A DNA stretch of 64,000 bases from Mactromeris polynyma (lineage: Eukaryota; Mollusca; Bivalvia; Venerida; Mactridae). Numbering within the stretch: the stretch's first letter is position 1; each line of letters opens with the position of its first letter. The notes under the pieces were generated by a model. The model did not search any database. It had not been told where the DNA came from and saw only the letters and a list, made by a program, of their open reading frames with translations. The translations under genes and the position numbers were made by a program. The stretch covers positions 558,001 to 622,000 of the forward strand of contig JASFXZ010000039.1 in the NCBI GenBank assembly GCA_032209605.1, written 5' to 3'. Shown here one piece after another: positions 1 through 14,228 of the stretch.

Positions 1-165
1 GCTATAACACCATACTCAGTGCAATCCGACCAATCAGTGGTCTCCTTTTCTTTCCTTTAATTTCTATCTAGAGTTCTCTCCATTCGACCCTTTTATATCT
101 AGATGGAAATATATAATTATACATGTACATATATACACGGACATATAAACTATGTCCATGATATA
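1..165. other. non-coding flank, nothing recognised
   Basis: AT-rich sequence with no splice-bounded coding segment or RNA gene that I can see. A 70-codon minus-strand open frame crosses it but runs through the adjoining MITE and looks accidental. Confidence 0.4.
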
Positions 166-285
166 CAGGGCCGTAAATTACATGGAGGCATGTAGGCAGT
201 TGCCTCCTATTGCGGGCTGAAAAAAAAATCATTTTTTGTCTAAAAAGGGTGCCTCCTTTTCCAGGGGAGGCAATTAACAACCCTG
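166..285. mobile_element. short hAT-like MITE (about 120 bp)
   Basis: The left end reads CAGGGCCGTAAATTAC and the reverse complement of the right end reads CAGGGTTGTTAATTGC, giving imperfect terminal inverted repeats of about 16 bp. CAGGG termini are usual for hAT elements. The flanks (ATGATATA and ATATATAG) are similar but not an exact 8-bp target duplication. There is no coding capacity. The superfamily is inferred from the termini only. Confidence 0.4.
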
Positions 286-940
286 ATATATAGAAGGGTC
301 AAAGATAGAGAATAGTGACACTATCCTGTGATTGAAACATCGCCTACATTGCAACTCCGAGTTGGTAAACATTATTGTTGATAATGAGTTAAAACCTATT
401 TTTACTGGCATACGTCATTGCCTGACCCCACAGTGCATATAAGATCGCCACATCCACACTCTGCGTGTGGTGTTCTCAAATAAACGACGTTTAAATGCCA
501 AGAAAATAACCAGCAATGATCAATAATGTCTCGTCTACTGGATCAAATACCATATAAGGTAATGCCTTGTGACAATTTTTTGCTGTTGTCAATAAGAATA
601 ACTAAATATAGTCACAACGGATCAACATAAAACTCAAACTCAATCCCAATTTTTCAACTCTAGCAGTCTTGAACTCAGACTTAAACCAGTTATAGATAAG
701 CCAATGCTCAACGCTGTGTTCTAACGCAATTTAATAGTTCACTCCGCCTCTTCCTGTGTCTTACATCCAATGAGCATCCAGAATTTTTACAATTTTTGGC
801 CAACTTATCCATTTATTATGACATTTCGCACAATATCTATTAAGTGATTTCATTAAGTAAATCTGGTAAGTGATCAATATGGAGTTAACTATAAGCTGGT
901 TATAACTCACATATTAGAATTATAAAAAAATTAAGTCACA
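286..940. other. intergenic or intronic DNA, nothing recognised
   Basis: Unique-looking AT-rich sequence between the MITE and the 27-bp array. No open frame with coding character or splice signals was found. Confidence 0.4.
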
Positions 941-944
941 TGTT

Positions 945-3900
945 TACAGCATAAGGAGGTTAGCAACATTTTATAGCATCCGGGGTGCAGCCACATGCTA
1001 TAGCATAATTATGGAGGTCAGTTACATGATTATAGGATAGGGTTTGCAGTCACATGTTTATAGTATAGGGAGGTCAGTAAAAGTTCATAGTATAATTATG
1101 GAGGTCAGTCACATGTTATAGTATATGGAGTGCAGCCACATGTTATAGTATATAGAGTGCAGCCACATGTTATAGTATATAGAGTGCAGCCACATGTTAT
1201 AGTATATAGAGTGCAGCCACGTGTTATAGTATATGGAGTGCAGCCACATGTTATAGTATATAGAGTGCAGCCACGTGTTATAGTATATGGAGTGCAGTCA
1301 CATGTTATAGTATATAGAGTGCAGCCACGTGTTATAGTATATAGAGTGCAGCCACATGTTAAAGTATATAGAGTGCAGCCACATGTTATAGTATATGGAG
1401 TGCAGCCACATGTTATAGTATATAGAGTGCAGCCACATGTTATAGTATATAGAGTGCAGCCACATGTTATAGTATATGGAGTGCAGCCACATGTTATAGC
1501 ATATATAGAGTGCAGCCACATGTTATAGTATATAGAGTGCAGCCACATGTTATAGTATATAGAGTGCAGCCACATGTTATAGTATATAGAGTGCAGCCAC
1601 ATGTTATAGTATATAGAGTGCAGCCACATGTTATAGTATATGGAGTGCAGCCACATGTTATAGTATATGGAGTGCATCCACATGTTATAGTATATAGAGT
1701 GCAGCCACGTGTTATAGTATATGGAGTGCAGCCACTTGTTATAGTATATGGAGTGCAGCCACATGGTATAGTATATTGACTGCAGCCACATGTTATAGTA
1801 TATAGATTGCAGCCACATGTTATAGTATATAGATTGCAGCCACATGTTATAGTATATAGAGTGCAGCCACATGGTATTATGGAGTGCAGCCACATGTTAT
1901 AGTATATAGAGTGCAGCCACATGGTATTATGGAGTGCAGCCACATGGTATAGTATATGGAGTGCAGCCACTTGTTATAGTATATAGATTGCAGCCACATG
2001 TTATAGTATATAGAGTGCAGCCACATGGTATTATGGAGTGCAGCCACATGTTATAGTATATGGAGTGCAGCCACATGTTATAGTATATGGAGTGCAGTCA
2101 CATGCTATAGTATATGGAGTGCAGCCACATGTTATAGTATATGGAGTGCAGCCACATGTTATAGTATATAGAGTGCAGTCACATGTTATAGTATATAGAG
2201 TGCAGCCACATGTTATAGTATATAGAGTGCAGTCACATGTTATAGTATATAGAGTGCAGCCACATGTTATAGTATATAGAGTGCAGCCACATGTTATGTA
2301 TATAGAGTGCAGTCACATGTTATAGTATATAGAGTGCAGCCATGTGTTATAGTATATGGTGTGCAGTCACATGTTATAGTATATGGAGTGCAGCTACATG
2401 TTATGTATATAGAGTGCAGTCACATGTTATAGTATATAGAGTGCAGCCATGTGTTATAGTATATGGAGTGCAGTCACATGTTATAGTATATAGAGTGCAG
2501 CCACGTGTTATAGTATATAGAGTGCAGCCACATGTTATAGTATATGGAGTGCAGCCACATGTTAAAGTATATGGAGTGCAGCCACATGGTATTATGGAGT
2601 GCAGCCACATGGTATAGTATATGGACTATGGAGTGCAGCCACATGTTAAAGTATATAGAGTGCAGTCACATGGTATAGTATATGGAGTGCAGCCACTTGT
2701 TATAGTATATAGAGTGCAGTCACATGGTATAGTATATGGAGTGCAGCCACTTGTTATAGTATATAGAGTGCAGTCACATGGTATAGTATATGGAGTGCAG
2801 CCACTTGTTATAGTATATAGAGTGCAGTCACATGGTATAGTATATGGAGTGCAGCCACTTGTTATAGTATATAGAGTGCAGTCACATGGTATAGTATATG
2901 GAGTGCAGCCACTTGTTATAGTATATAGATTGCAGCCACATGTTATAGTATATAGAGTGCAGCCACATGGTATTATAGAGTGCAGCCACATGTTATAGTA
3001 TATGGAGTGCAGCCACATGTTATAGTATATAGAGTGCAGTCACATGTTATAGTATATAGAGTGCAGCCACATGTTATAGTATATAGAGTGCAGTCACATG
3101 TTATAGTATATAGAGTGCATCCACATGTTATAGTATATGGAGTGCAGCCACATGTTATAGTATATGGAGTGCATCCACATGTTATAGTATATGGAGTGCA
3201 TCCACATGTTAAAGTATATGGAGTGCAGCCACATATTATAGTATATAGAGTGCAGTCACATGTTATAGTATATAGAGTGCAGCCACATGTTATAGTATAT
3301 AGAGTGCAGTCACATGTTATAGTATATAGAGTGCATCCACATGTTATAGTATATGGAGTGCAGCCACATGTTATAGTATATGGAGTGCATCCACATGTTA
3401 TAGTATATGGAGTGCATCCACATGTTAAAGTATATGGAGTGCAGCCACATGTTATAGTATCTGGAGTGCATCCACATGTTATAGTAAATGGAGTGCAGCC
3501 ACATGTTATAGTATATGGAGTGCAGCCACATGTTATAGTATATAGAGTGCAGTCACATGTTATAGTATATGGAGTGCAGCCACATGTTATAGTATATAGA
3601 GTGCAGCCACATGTTATAGTATATAGAGTGCAGTCACATGTTATAGTATATAGAGTGCAGCCACGTGTTATAGTATATGGAGTGCAGTCACATGTTATAG
3701 TATATAGAGTGCAGCCACGTGTTATAGTATATAGAGTGCAGCCAAATGTTATAGTATATAGAGTGCAGTCACATGTTATAGTATATAGAGTGCAGCCACG
3801 TGTTATAGTATATGGAGTGCAGTCACATGTTATAGTATAGAGAGTGCAGCCACGTGTTAAAGTATATAGAGTGCAGCCACATGTTATAGTATATAGAGTG

Positions 3901-5575
3901 CAGCCACATGTTATAGTATATGGAGTGCAGCCACATGTTATAGTATATAGAGTGCAGCCACATGTTATAGTATATAGAGTGCATCCACATGTTATAGTAT
4001 ATAGAGTGCAGCCACATGTTATAGTATATAGAGTGCAGCCACATGTTATAGTATATAGAGTGCATCCACATGTTATAGTATATAGAGTGCAGCCACATGT
4101 TATAGTATATAGAGTGCATCCACATGTTATAGTATATAGAGTGCAGCCACATGTTAAAGTATATAGAGTGCAGCCACATGTTATAGTATATAGAGTGCAG
4201 CCACATGTTATAGTATATAGAGTGCAGCCACTTGTTACAGTATATAGAGTTCAGTCGCATGTTATAGTATATAGAGTTCAGCCACATGTTATAGTATATA
4301 GAGTGCAGCCACATGTTATAGTATATGGAGTGCAGTCACATGTTTATAGTATATGGAGTGCATCCACATGTTATAGTATATAGAGTGCAGCCACATGTTA
4401 AAGTATATGGAGTGCATCCACATGTTATAGTATATGGAGTGCATCCACATGTTATAGTATATGGAGTGCAGCCACATGTTATAGTATATGGAGTGCAGTC
4501 ACATGTTATAGTATATGGAGTGCAGCCACATGGTATAGTATATGGAGTGCAGCCACATGTTAAAGTATATGGAGTGCAGCTACCTGTTATAGTATATGGA
4601 GTGCAGCCACATGTTATAGTATATGGAGTGCAGTCACATGTTATAGTATATGGAGTGCAGCCACATGGTATAGTATATGGAGTGCAGCCACATGTTATAG
4701 CATATGGCGTGCAGCCACATGTTATAGTAAATGGAGTGCAGCCACATGTTATAGTATATGGCGTGCAGCCACACCTTATAGCATAGGTAGTGGAGCTACA
4801 CGTTATAGCATAGGGAGTGCAGCCACACGTTATAGTATCATTGAGTGCAGCTACATGTTATAGCCTAGGTAGTGCAGCCACACGTTATAGCATCATTGAG
4901 TGCAGCTACACATTATAGCATAGGGAGTGTAGCCACACGTTATAGCATAGGGAGTGCAGCCACACGTTATAGCATAGGGAGTGCAGCCACATGTTATAGC
5001 ATCATGGAGTGCAGCCACACGTTATAGCATAGGGAGCGCAGCCACACGTTACAGCATGGGGAGTGCAGCCATACGATAAGCATAGGGAGTGCAGCTACAC
5101 ATTATAGCATGGGGAGTGTAGCCACACGTTATAGCATAGGGAGTGCAGCTATACATTATAGCATAGGGAGTGCAGCCACACATTATAGCATAGGGAGTGC
5201 AGCCACACGTTATAGCATAGGGAGTGCAGCCACACGTTATAGCATGGGGAGTGCAGCCACACGTTATAGCATGGGGAGTGCAGCCACACGTTATAGCATG
5301 GGGAGTGCAGCCACACGTTATAGCATGGGGAGTGCAGCTACACGTTATAGCATGGGGAGTGCAGCTACACGTTATAGCATGGGGAGTGCAGCTACATGTT
5401 ATAGCATGGGGAGTGCAGCTACACGTTATAGGATAGGGAGTGCAGCCACACGTTTTAGTATCAGGGAGGTCAGTCACATGGATATGACATTGGGACATCA
5501 GTCACATGATTATTGCATAGGTAGATCAAACACGTGACTTTATTATAGGGAGTTCAGTCACACGGTTATAACGGT
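945..5575. repeat. 27-bp minisatellite array, about 165 copies
   Basis: Head-to-tail units of 27 bp, typified by GTGCAGCCACATGTTATAG followed by TATATAGA or TATATGGA. Roughly 985-4790 is the main type. From about 4790 to 5470 the units change to a CACACGTTATAGCATGGGGA type. Both edges (about 950-1110 and 5455-5575) carry diverged units with GGAGGTCAGTCACATG, the usual sign of decay at array ends. Because 27 is a multiple of three, several frames on both strands stay open and give spurious nonapeptide-repeat ORFs. Local higher-order structure is visible: a 54-bp dimer repeated about five times near 2661-2930, and a 216-bp octamer repeated twice near 3034-3465. The array may lie in a 5' intron of the GLIS2-like gene or upstream of it. 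Confidence 0.97.
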
Positions 5576-6336
5576 TCAGACATATTGTTTAGCTTTGGAA
5601 TAACAACTTTCAAAACACGTGTCTCTTACTTGCGACATGTATTAGCCTTCTTACATGCTGTGGTAAGTTTACCTTGCCAGGATATTATCACATTTGAGCT
5701 GTGACGTCAATACCTCTGTTATTGATGTTTGTTATTGTTTTTATTTTGGTTCAACTATGCATTGGTATGTAATTTTGTTTTTCGACTATGTTTATATATA
5801 TTCATATAATCTTCTGATGATCATTCAGTTTAGTTGTAGCCGTTGAAATGGTTTACTATTATAAGTTCTCTTTTGCAAGATCGGTTTGTAATCTTCTTTT
5901 TCTTTTTGCATGTTTATGGTATTTACATATTATGCAAATGATTGATTGAATAAATATAAATATGTTTGGTTTAAATGTGATTATCTCCTTGGTTTGTGCA
6001 TTTTATTACAATTTTCAGATTTTTTAGGAATTAAAGGTATTTTTTCTTTGCTTCTCATTGCAAAGTGTATTCTGCATGTGCAAGACAACAGAGATTTGTA
6101 TGCGCACTCTGAATATAAGATGCAATTCAATCTTCAAAATGAATTGTTAACACGGCACTTTAAATGTACTTGCTTGAAAAAATGCGCAAGTGATTGTTCA
6201 AATTGTCAATGTCTTTTATTCTCATAGCATATTGTTGTAACATCGTATCGTTATTTGCGGTATGGAAATCTTTTATTCATAGAAAACATAGGTAGTGCTC
6301 AGGAAATATATATTTATATATATATTCTACTTTTAG
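5576..6336. other. AT-rich spacer before first visible GLIS2 exon
   Basis: This separates the 27-bp array from the exon at 6337. A 93-codon open frame at 5946-6227 has no recognisable domain and no obvious splice link, and is not called. A polypyrimidine-like stretch ending TTCTACTTTTAG at 6336 supplies the acceptor of the next exon. Confidence 0.4.
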
Positions 6337-9957
<3,621 letters not shown>

Positions 9958-11040
9958 ATTCACTGATATTCAGTTCTATGCGAATTATTTGTCTGTGATA
10001 ATAACAAGTGTAATATTCACAGTATTTGTTCACGCAGCAAGGATTGGTACATATTTGGTCATCAGTGATGTTATTCTGAGAATGCTGTTAATTATTTGAA
10101 ATCTTGACCAGGTTTGACTCTCAGTGCTGACGCAGAGTAGTTGTTGTTGTTATTATTCGTTTCTCACATAGCGTGCAGATTCTCCAACTGCTTAATGTTT
10201 GATGAAAACAAAGGTTTTTTTTTACGAAGCTAAATGTTTATGGTTTACTGTTATTTTTGTTTTTTGTTGGTAATGTCATTAAACTTATCGTCCACTAGCT
10301 AATTTATTCTGGCATAACTTTGTGTTATTGTCTCCTCAGACCCTGTGTTCAATACCCTAATACGTAACTCGGTGACAAATATGTTGTGTAGGCCTACTAG
10401 TTTTGTTGCATAATGTGCGGAATTTGTGTTTCTGTAAACTGTTCTATGAATTCTTACCTACTTTATTATTTACATTTTAGTCATATGTACTGGAACACAT
10501 TGGAAAACCTATAAGAGTTATAAAATTGACTTTTTGAATTATGTCACCAATTTCTGTAAGTAAGAAGCAATGGATCCTAGCTTACCATAGGTGTACAATG
10601 AACTGTTCATCATAGATTTTGTACTCGTATGACCCTGCTACTCTTCAAAACGACATAAAGTATTAACCCGGTCCGTCCGTCCTTGCGTGCTTGCGAAACC
10701 TTGTTTTATGATCAATAACTTTTGAAAGGACAGATGTATTCAATTCATATTGGGCACATAAGCGTAAGATTATAAAATACATGTCAAGTTGGATTTCGGT
10801 AACAATCCATCAATGGTCCTTTTTAGACTTAAATAATTGTTTCCCATCAATAACGCATGGAAATCCCATAGTGGGGGCATATAGTCACATCTAGTGTTAA
10901 TATCTGAAATAGGAGGCCTGGAGGTAGTGGAGCATCAGCTGAATTTTAAATTTAGAGTGTTTTGTTTGCAATTTGACAGACAAAGCCAAACATACCATAC
11001 TCTCTGTGTATTATATTTTGACTTGAATGACCAATCGTTG
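9958..11040 (+). other. GLIS2 3' UTR and downstream spacer
   Basis: No further coding frame. An ATTAAA at 10278-10283 is a candidate polyadenylation signal, about 320 bp after the stop. Sequence around 10670-10880 (CGTCCGTCCTTGCG, then a TCAATTCATATTGGGCACAT stretch) looks like a fragment of an interspersed repeat, but only one copy is visible here. Confidence 0.4.
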
Positions 11041-11049
11041 TGTAAAAAT

Positions 11050-12016
11050 GTTATTATACACGTAGGGTACATGATGAACAAGAGTACCGTACGTGCATGT
11101 AGACGCTTGTCTGAGAGTAACATTATACACGTAGGGTACATGATGAACAAGAGTACCGTACGTGCATGTAGACGCTTGTCTGAGAGTAACATTATACACG
11201 TAGGGTACATGATGAAAAGAGTACCGTACGTGCATGTAGACGCTTGTCTGAGAGTAACATTATACACGTAGGGTACATGATGAACATGAGTACCGTACAT
11301 GCATGTAGACGCTTGTCAGAGTGTAACATTATACACGTAGGGTACATGATGAACAAGAGTACCGTACTTGCATGTAGACGCTTGTCTGAGAGTAACATTA
11401 TACACGTAGGGTACATGATGAACAAGAGTACCGTACGTGCATGTAGACGCTTGTCAGAGTGTAACATTATACACGTAGGGTACATGATGAACAAGAGTAC
11501 CGTACGTGCATGTAGACGCTTGTCTGAGAGTAACATTTTACACGTAGGGTACATGATAAACAAGAGTACCGTACTTGCATGTAGACGCTTGTCAGAGTGT
11601 AACATTATACACGTAGGGTACATGATGAACAAGAGTACCGTACTTGCATGTAGACGCTTGTCAGAGAGCAACATTATACACGTAGGGTACATGATGAACA
11701 AGAGTACCGTACTTGCATGTAGACGCTTGTCAGAGTGTAACATTATACACGTAGGGTACATGATAAACAAGAGTACCGTACTTGCATGTAGACGCTTGTC
11801 AGAGTGTAACATTATACACGTAGGGTACATGATCAACAAGAGTACCGTACTTGCATGTAGACGCTTGTCAGAGTGTAACATTATACACGTAGGGTACATG
11901 ATGAACAAGAGTACCGTACTTGCATGTAGACGCTTGTCTGAGAGTAACATTATACACGTAGGGTACATGATGAACAAGAGTACCGTACGTGCATGTAGAC
12001 GCTTGTCTGAGAGTAA
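11050..12016. repeat. 69-bp minisatellite, 14 copies
   Basis: Units include ATTATACACGTAGGGTACAT, AACAAGAGTACCGTAC and GCATGTAGACGCTTGTC. One early unit (about 11211) lost two bases and is 67 bp. Variants alternate: CGTACGTGCATG versus CGTACTTGCATG, and CTGAGAG versus CAGAGTG. Since 69 is a multiple of three, 270-codon frames are open on both strands, but they have no start context or splice partners and are artefacts of the period. Confidence 0.97.
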
Positions 12017-12070
12017 CATTTTCATTGGAACTTATACTTCTCAGAAACTGAGCTAAACGTAATATTTCAA

Positions 12071-13026
12071 AGTTTTGTGTACGGTACGCTGACGCTGACG
12101 ACAATCAAGCTACGACAATGGCACTTTGTGTACGGTATTCAGACGCTGACGACAATCAAGCTACGACAATGGCACTTTGTGTTTTTTCCGAAGCAGACGT
12201 CGGTGTCAGTACTGGTAACTAATGTTATCATACACGGTCGCTATGAATCATTATGTGATTATCATTAGCTAAAACGTTATAAAACACAAACTGATTCGAC
12301 AATGGCACTTTGTGTACTGTACGCAGACGACAATCAAGCTACGACAATGGCACTTTGTGTACGGTACGCAGATGCTGACGACAATCAAGCTACGACAATG
12401 GCACTTTGTGTACGGTATGCAGACGCTGACGACAATCAAGCTACGACAATGGCACTTTGTGTACTGTACGCAGACGCTGACGACAATCAAGCTACGACAA
12501 TGGCACTTTGCGTACGGTACGCAGACACTGAAGACAATCAAGCTACGACAATGGCACTTTGTGTACGGTATTCAGACGCTGACGACAATCAAGCTACGAC
12601 AATGGCACTTTGTGTACGGTACGCAGACACTGACGACAATCAAGCTACGACAATGGCACTTTGTGTACGGTACGCAGACGACAATCAAGCTACGACAATG
12701 GCACTTTGTGTACGGTACGCAGACGACAATCAAGCTACGACAATGGCACTTTGCGTACTGTACGCAGACACTGAAGACAATCAAGCTACGACAATGGCAC
12801 TTTGTGTACGGTACGCAGACGCTGACGACAATCAAGCTACGACAATGGCACTTTGTGTACGGTATTCAGACGCTGACGACAATCAAGCTACGACAATGGC
12901 ACTTTGTGTTTTTTCCGAAGCAGACGTCGGTGTCAGTACTGGTAACTAATGTTATCATACACGGTCGCTATGAATCATTATGTGATTATCATTAGCTAAA
13001 ACGTTATAAAACACAAACTGATTCGA
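12071..13026. repeat. compound 51/45-bp array with a duplicated 127-130-bp tail
   Basis: The unit contains CGACAATCAAGCTACGACAA and TGGCACTTTGTGTACGGTAC; 45-bp versions lack one GCTGAC hexamer. Two units (12071-12170) are followed by a unique tail (12172-12300, from CACTTTGTGTTTTTTCCGAA to ACAAACTGATTCGA). Twelve units follow (12298-12900), then a second near-identical tail (12900-13026). The pattern is therefore block-tail-block-tail, meaning duplication happened at two scales. Confidence 0.95.
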
Positions 13027-13102
13027 AAATAGCTTTAAGCTGGGCTATCCAGGTTCATATTCATTGTGGTACTATTACGTAGATAGTTCCCGCATTAACA
13101 AT

Positions 13103-13383
13103 ATTTACCTCCCTTGTTCTGAATAGTCGGCCATATTGATAAGCAAAATTCCTTAAAGTTTGTAATTATGGAATACGATGATAAAATAATCATGTGTATA
13201 AAAAATCACTTATTCATTATGCTCATGTGGGTAGATGGCCCAGCCAGTAGAAGAAACAGTGGTTGTCACTTGCAAATTCTCTTGTTATTTTCCCAATTAT
13301 CACATATTCGGGAATTACTCATGTAAGTGCTTATTAGTTTTGCCTGTCAAAATGACTTATGATTAAGAACAAGGGAGGTAAAT
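13103..13383. mobile_element. MITE with ACCTCCCTTGTTCT termini (about 280 bp)
   Basis: The left end TTTACCTCCCTTGTTCT is matched by an inverted AGAACAAGGGAGGTAAA at the right. The terminal inverted repeat is 17-18 bp and almost perfect. Internal sequence is non-coding. Superfamily not assigned. Confidence 0.6.
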
Positions 13384-13593
13384 AATGTAGATGTGGGTAA
13401 TATCTATTTTGCATTTATTGTTTTTAAGTTTGTCCTTTCTAACTTAATTGCTAGCATTATGCTTCATCATGCAGACAATGTATATTTTTACTGCTGAATG
13501 TGATGTATTTATTATTATCTACCAAGGCCTAAAAGAATAAATAAAATAAATAAAAACATGTGCATCTTTATTTGTATTCGGCTTGTATATTCA

Positions 13594-13740
13594 GGCCCAG
13601 TCTCCCTAAGCGCATCTAATCTGAGCAAACATCTCAATTCAAATGGTGTCTCAAATCGTTGATTTTTCTCAGTTGAAACCGGAGATTTTATTCAAAAAAA
13701 TTTCAAGAGATGCAAATTTAGATTTTTGCCAAAGGGTGAG
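13594..13740. mobile_element. 5' part of a GGCCC-type MITE (truncated copy)
   Basis: It starts GGCCCAGTCTCCCTAAGC and matches the left half of the element at 45177-45364, including TTTTTCTCAG and AAGAGATG internally. No right terminus was found, so it is a truncated copy. Confidence 0.5.
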
Positions 13741-14228
13741 TGCGCACTGTACGTCCACTCGCTTACGCAACTCCGAGGTAGCGAGCAAATTTGTGAGCCA
13801 AAAACTGAATGCACGGCATGTGTCGTGGCTTACACTTATCAAGATTAAACATATTCCATTCGTATACATGTCGTATTTTAGAACAGTGTGTTAAGTTATT
13901 TGTTGTAGAAATGAAATTTTCCATCGTTCGAAGTCATGAATTAGACGAAAATGTATTTCCTTTGATAGGAATTATCCGGTAGTTGTCTCTCATGTATTAG
14001 CACGAGATTTTGTGTAAGTACAAGTAAGTTTTGGCCCTTAATGTCCGTTCAGCTCTTGGAACGACCGACAGTTTTACGTCTTTTCTTTTTTGGAATTTTA
14101 CGCAGTTGTAATTGTGAAATAGTTTACATACAATTATTAAGACTGATATGTATTACTTTATGTGCATTTATCTTGTAAATGTATGTAGGTATCAACCGTG
14201 TATCAATGTTTGCTTATTGTATAAACAT
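13741..14228. other. spacer, nothing recognised
   Basis: AT-rich spacer between the MITE remnant and the 17-bp array. A short open frame at 13643-13894 overlaps the MITE copy and is not a gene candidate. Confidence 0.4.

Noticed and set aside
1105..4786. Long ORFs encoding nonapeptide repeats (VQPHVIVYR, MWLHSIYYN) on both strands
   Set aside because: The 27-bp period keeps all frames in register. ORFs occur on both strands at once, with no start context, splice sites or known domain. They are by-products of the minisatellite.
945..5575. CRISPR-like array
   Set aside because: Units are contiguous with no unique spacers, and the DNA is plainly eukaryotic. The same reasoning applies to the other arrays in the window.
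5946..6227. 93-codon ORF upstream of the first visible GLIS2 exon
   Set aside because: No GLIS N-terminal similarity, no clear donor in a compatible phase, and AT-driven composition. It cannot be supported as exon 1.
11192..12995. 270-277-codon ORFs of 23- and 17-residue repeats
   Set aside because: Frame-preserving 69-bp and 51-bp units give open frames on both strands. There is no independent coding evidence.
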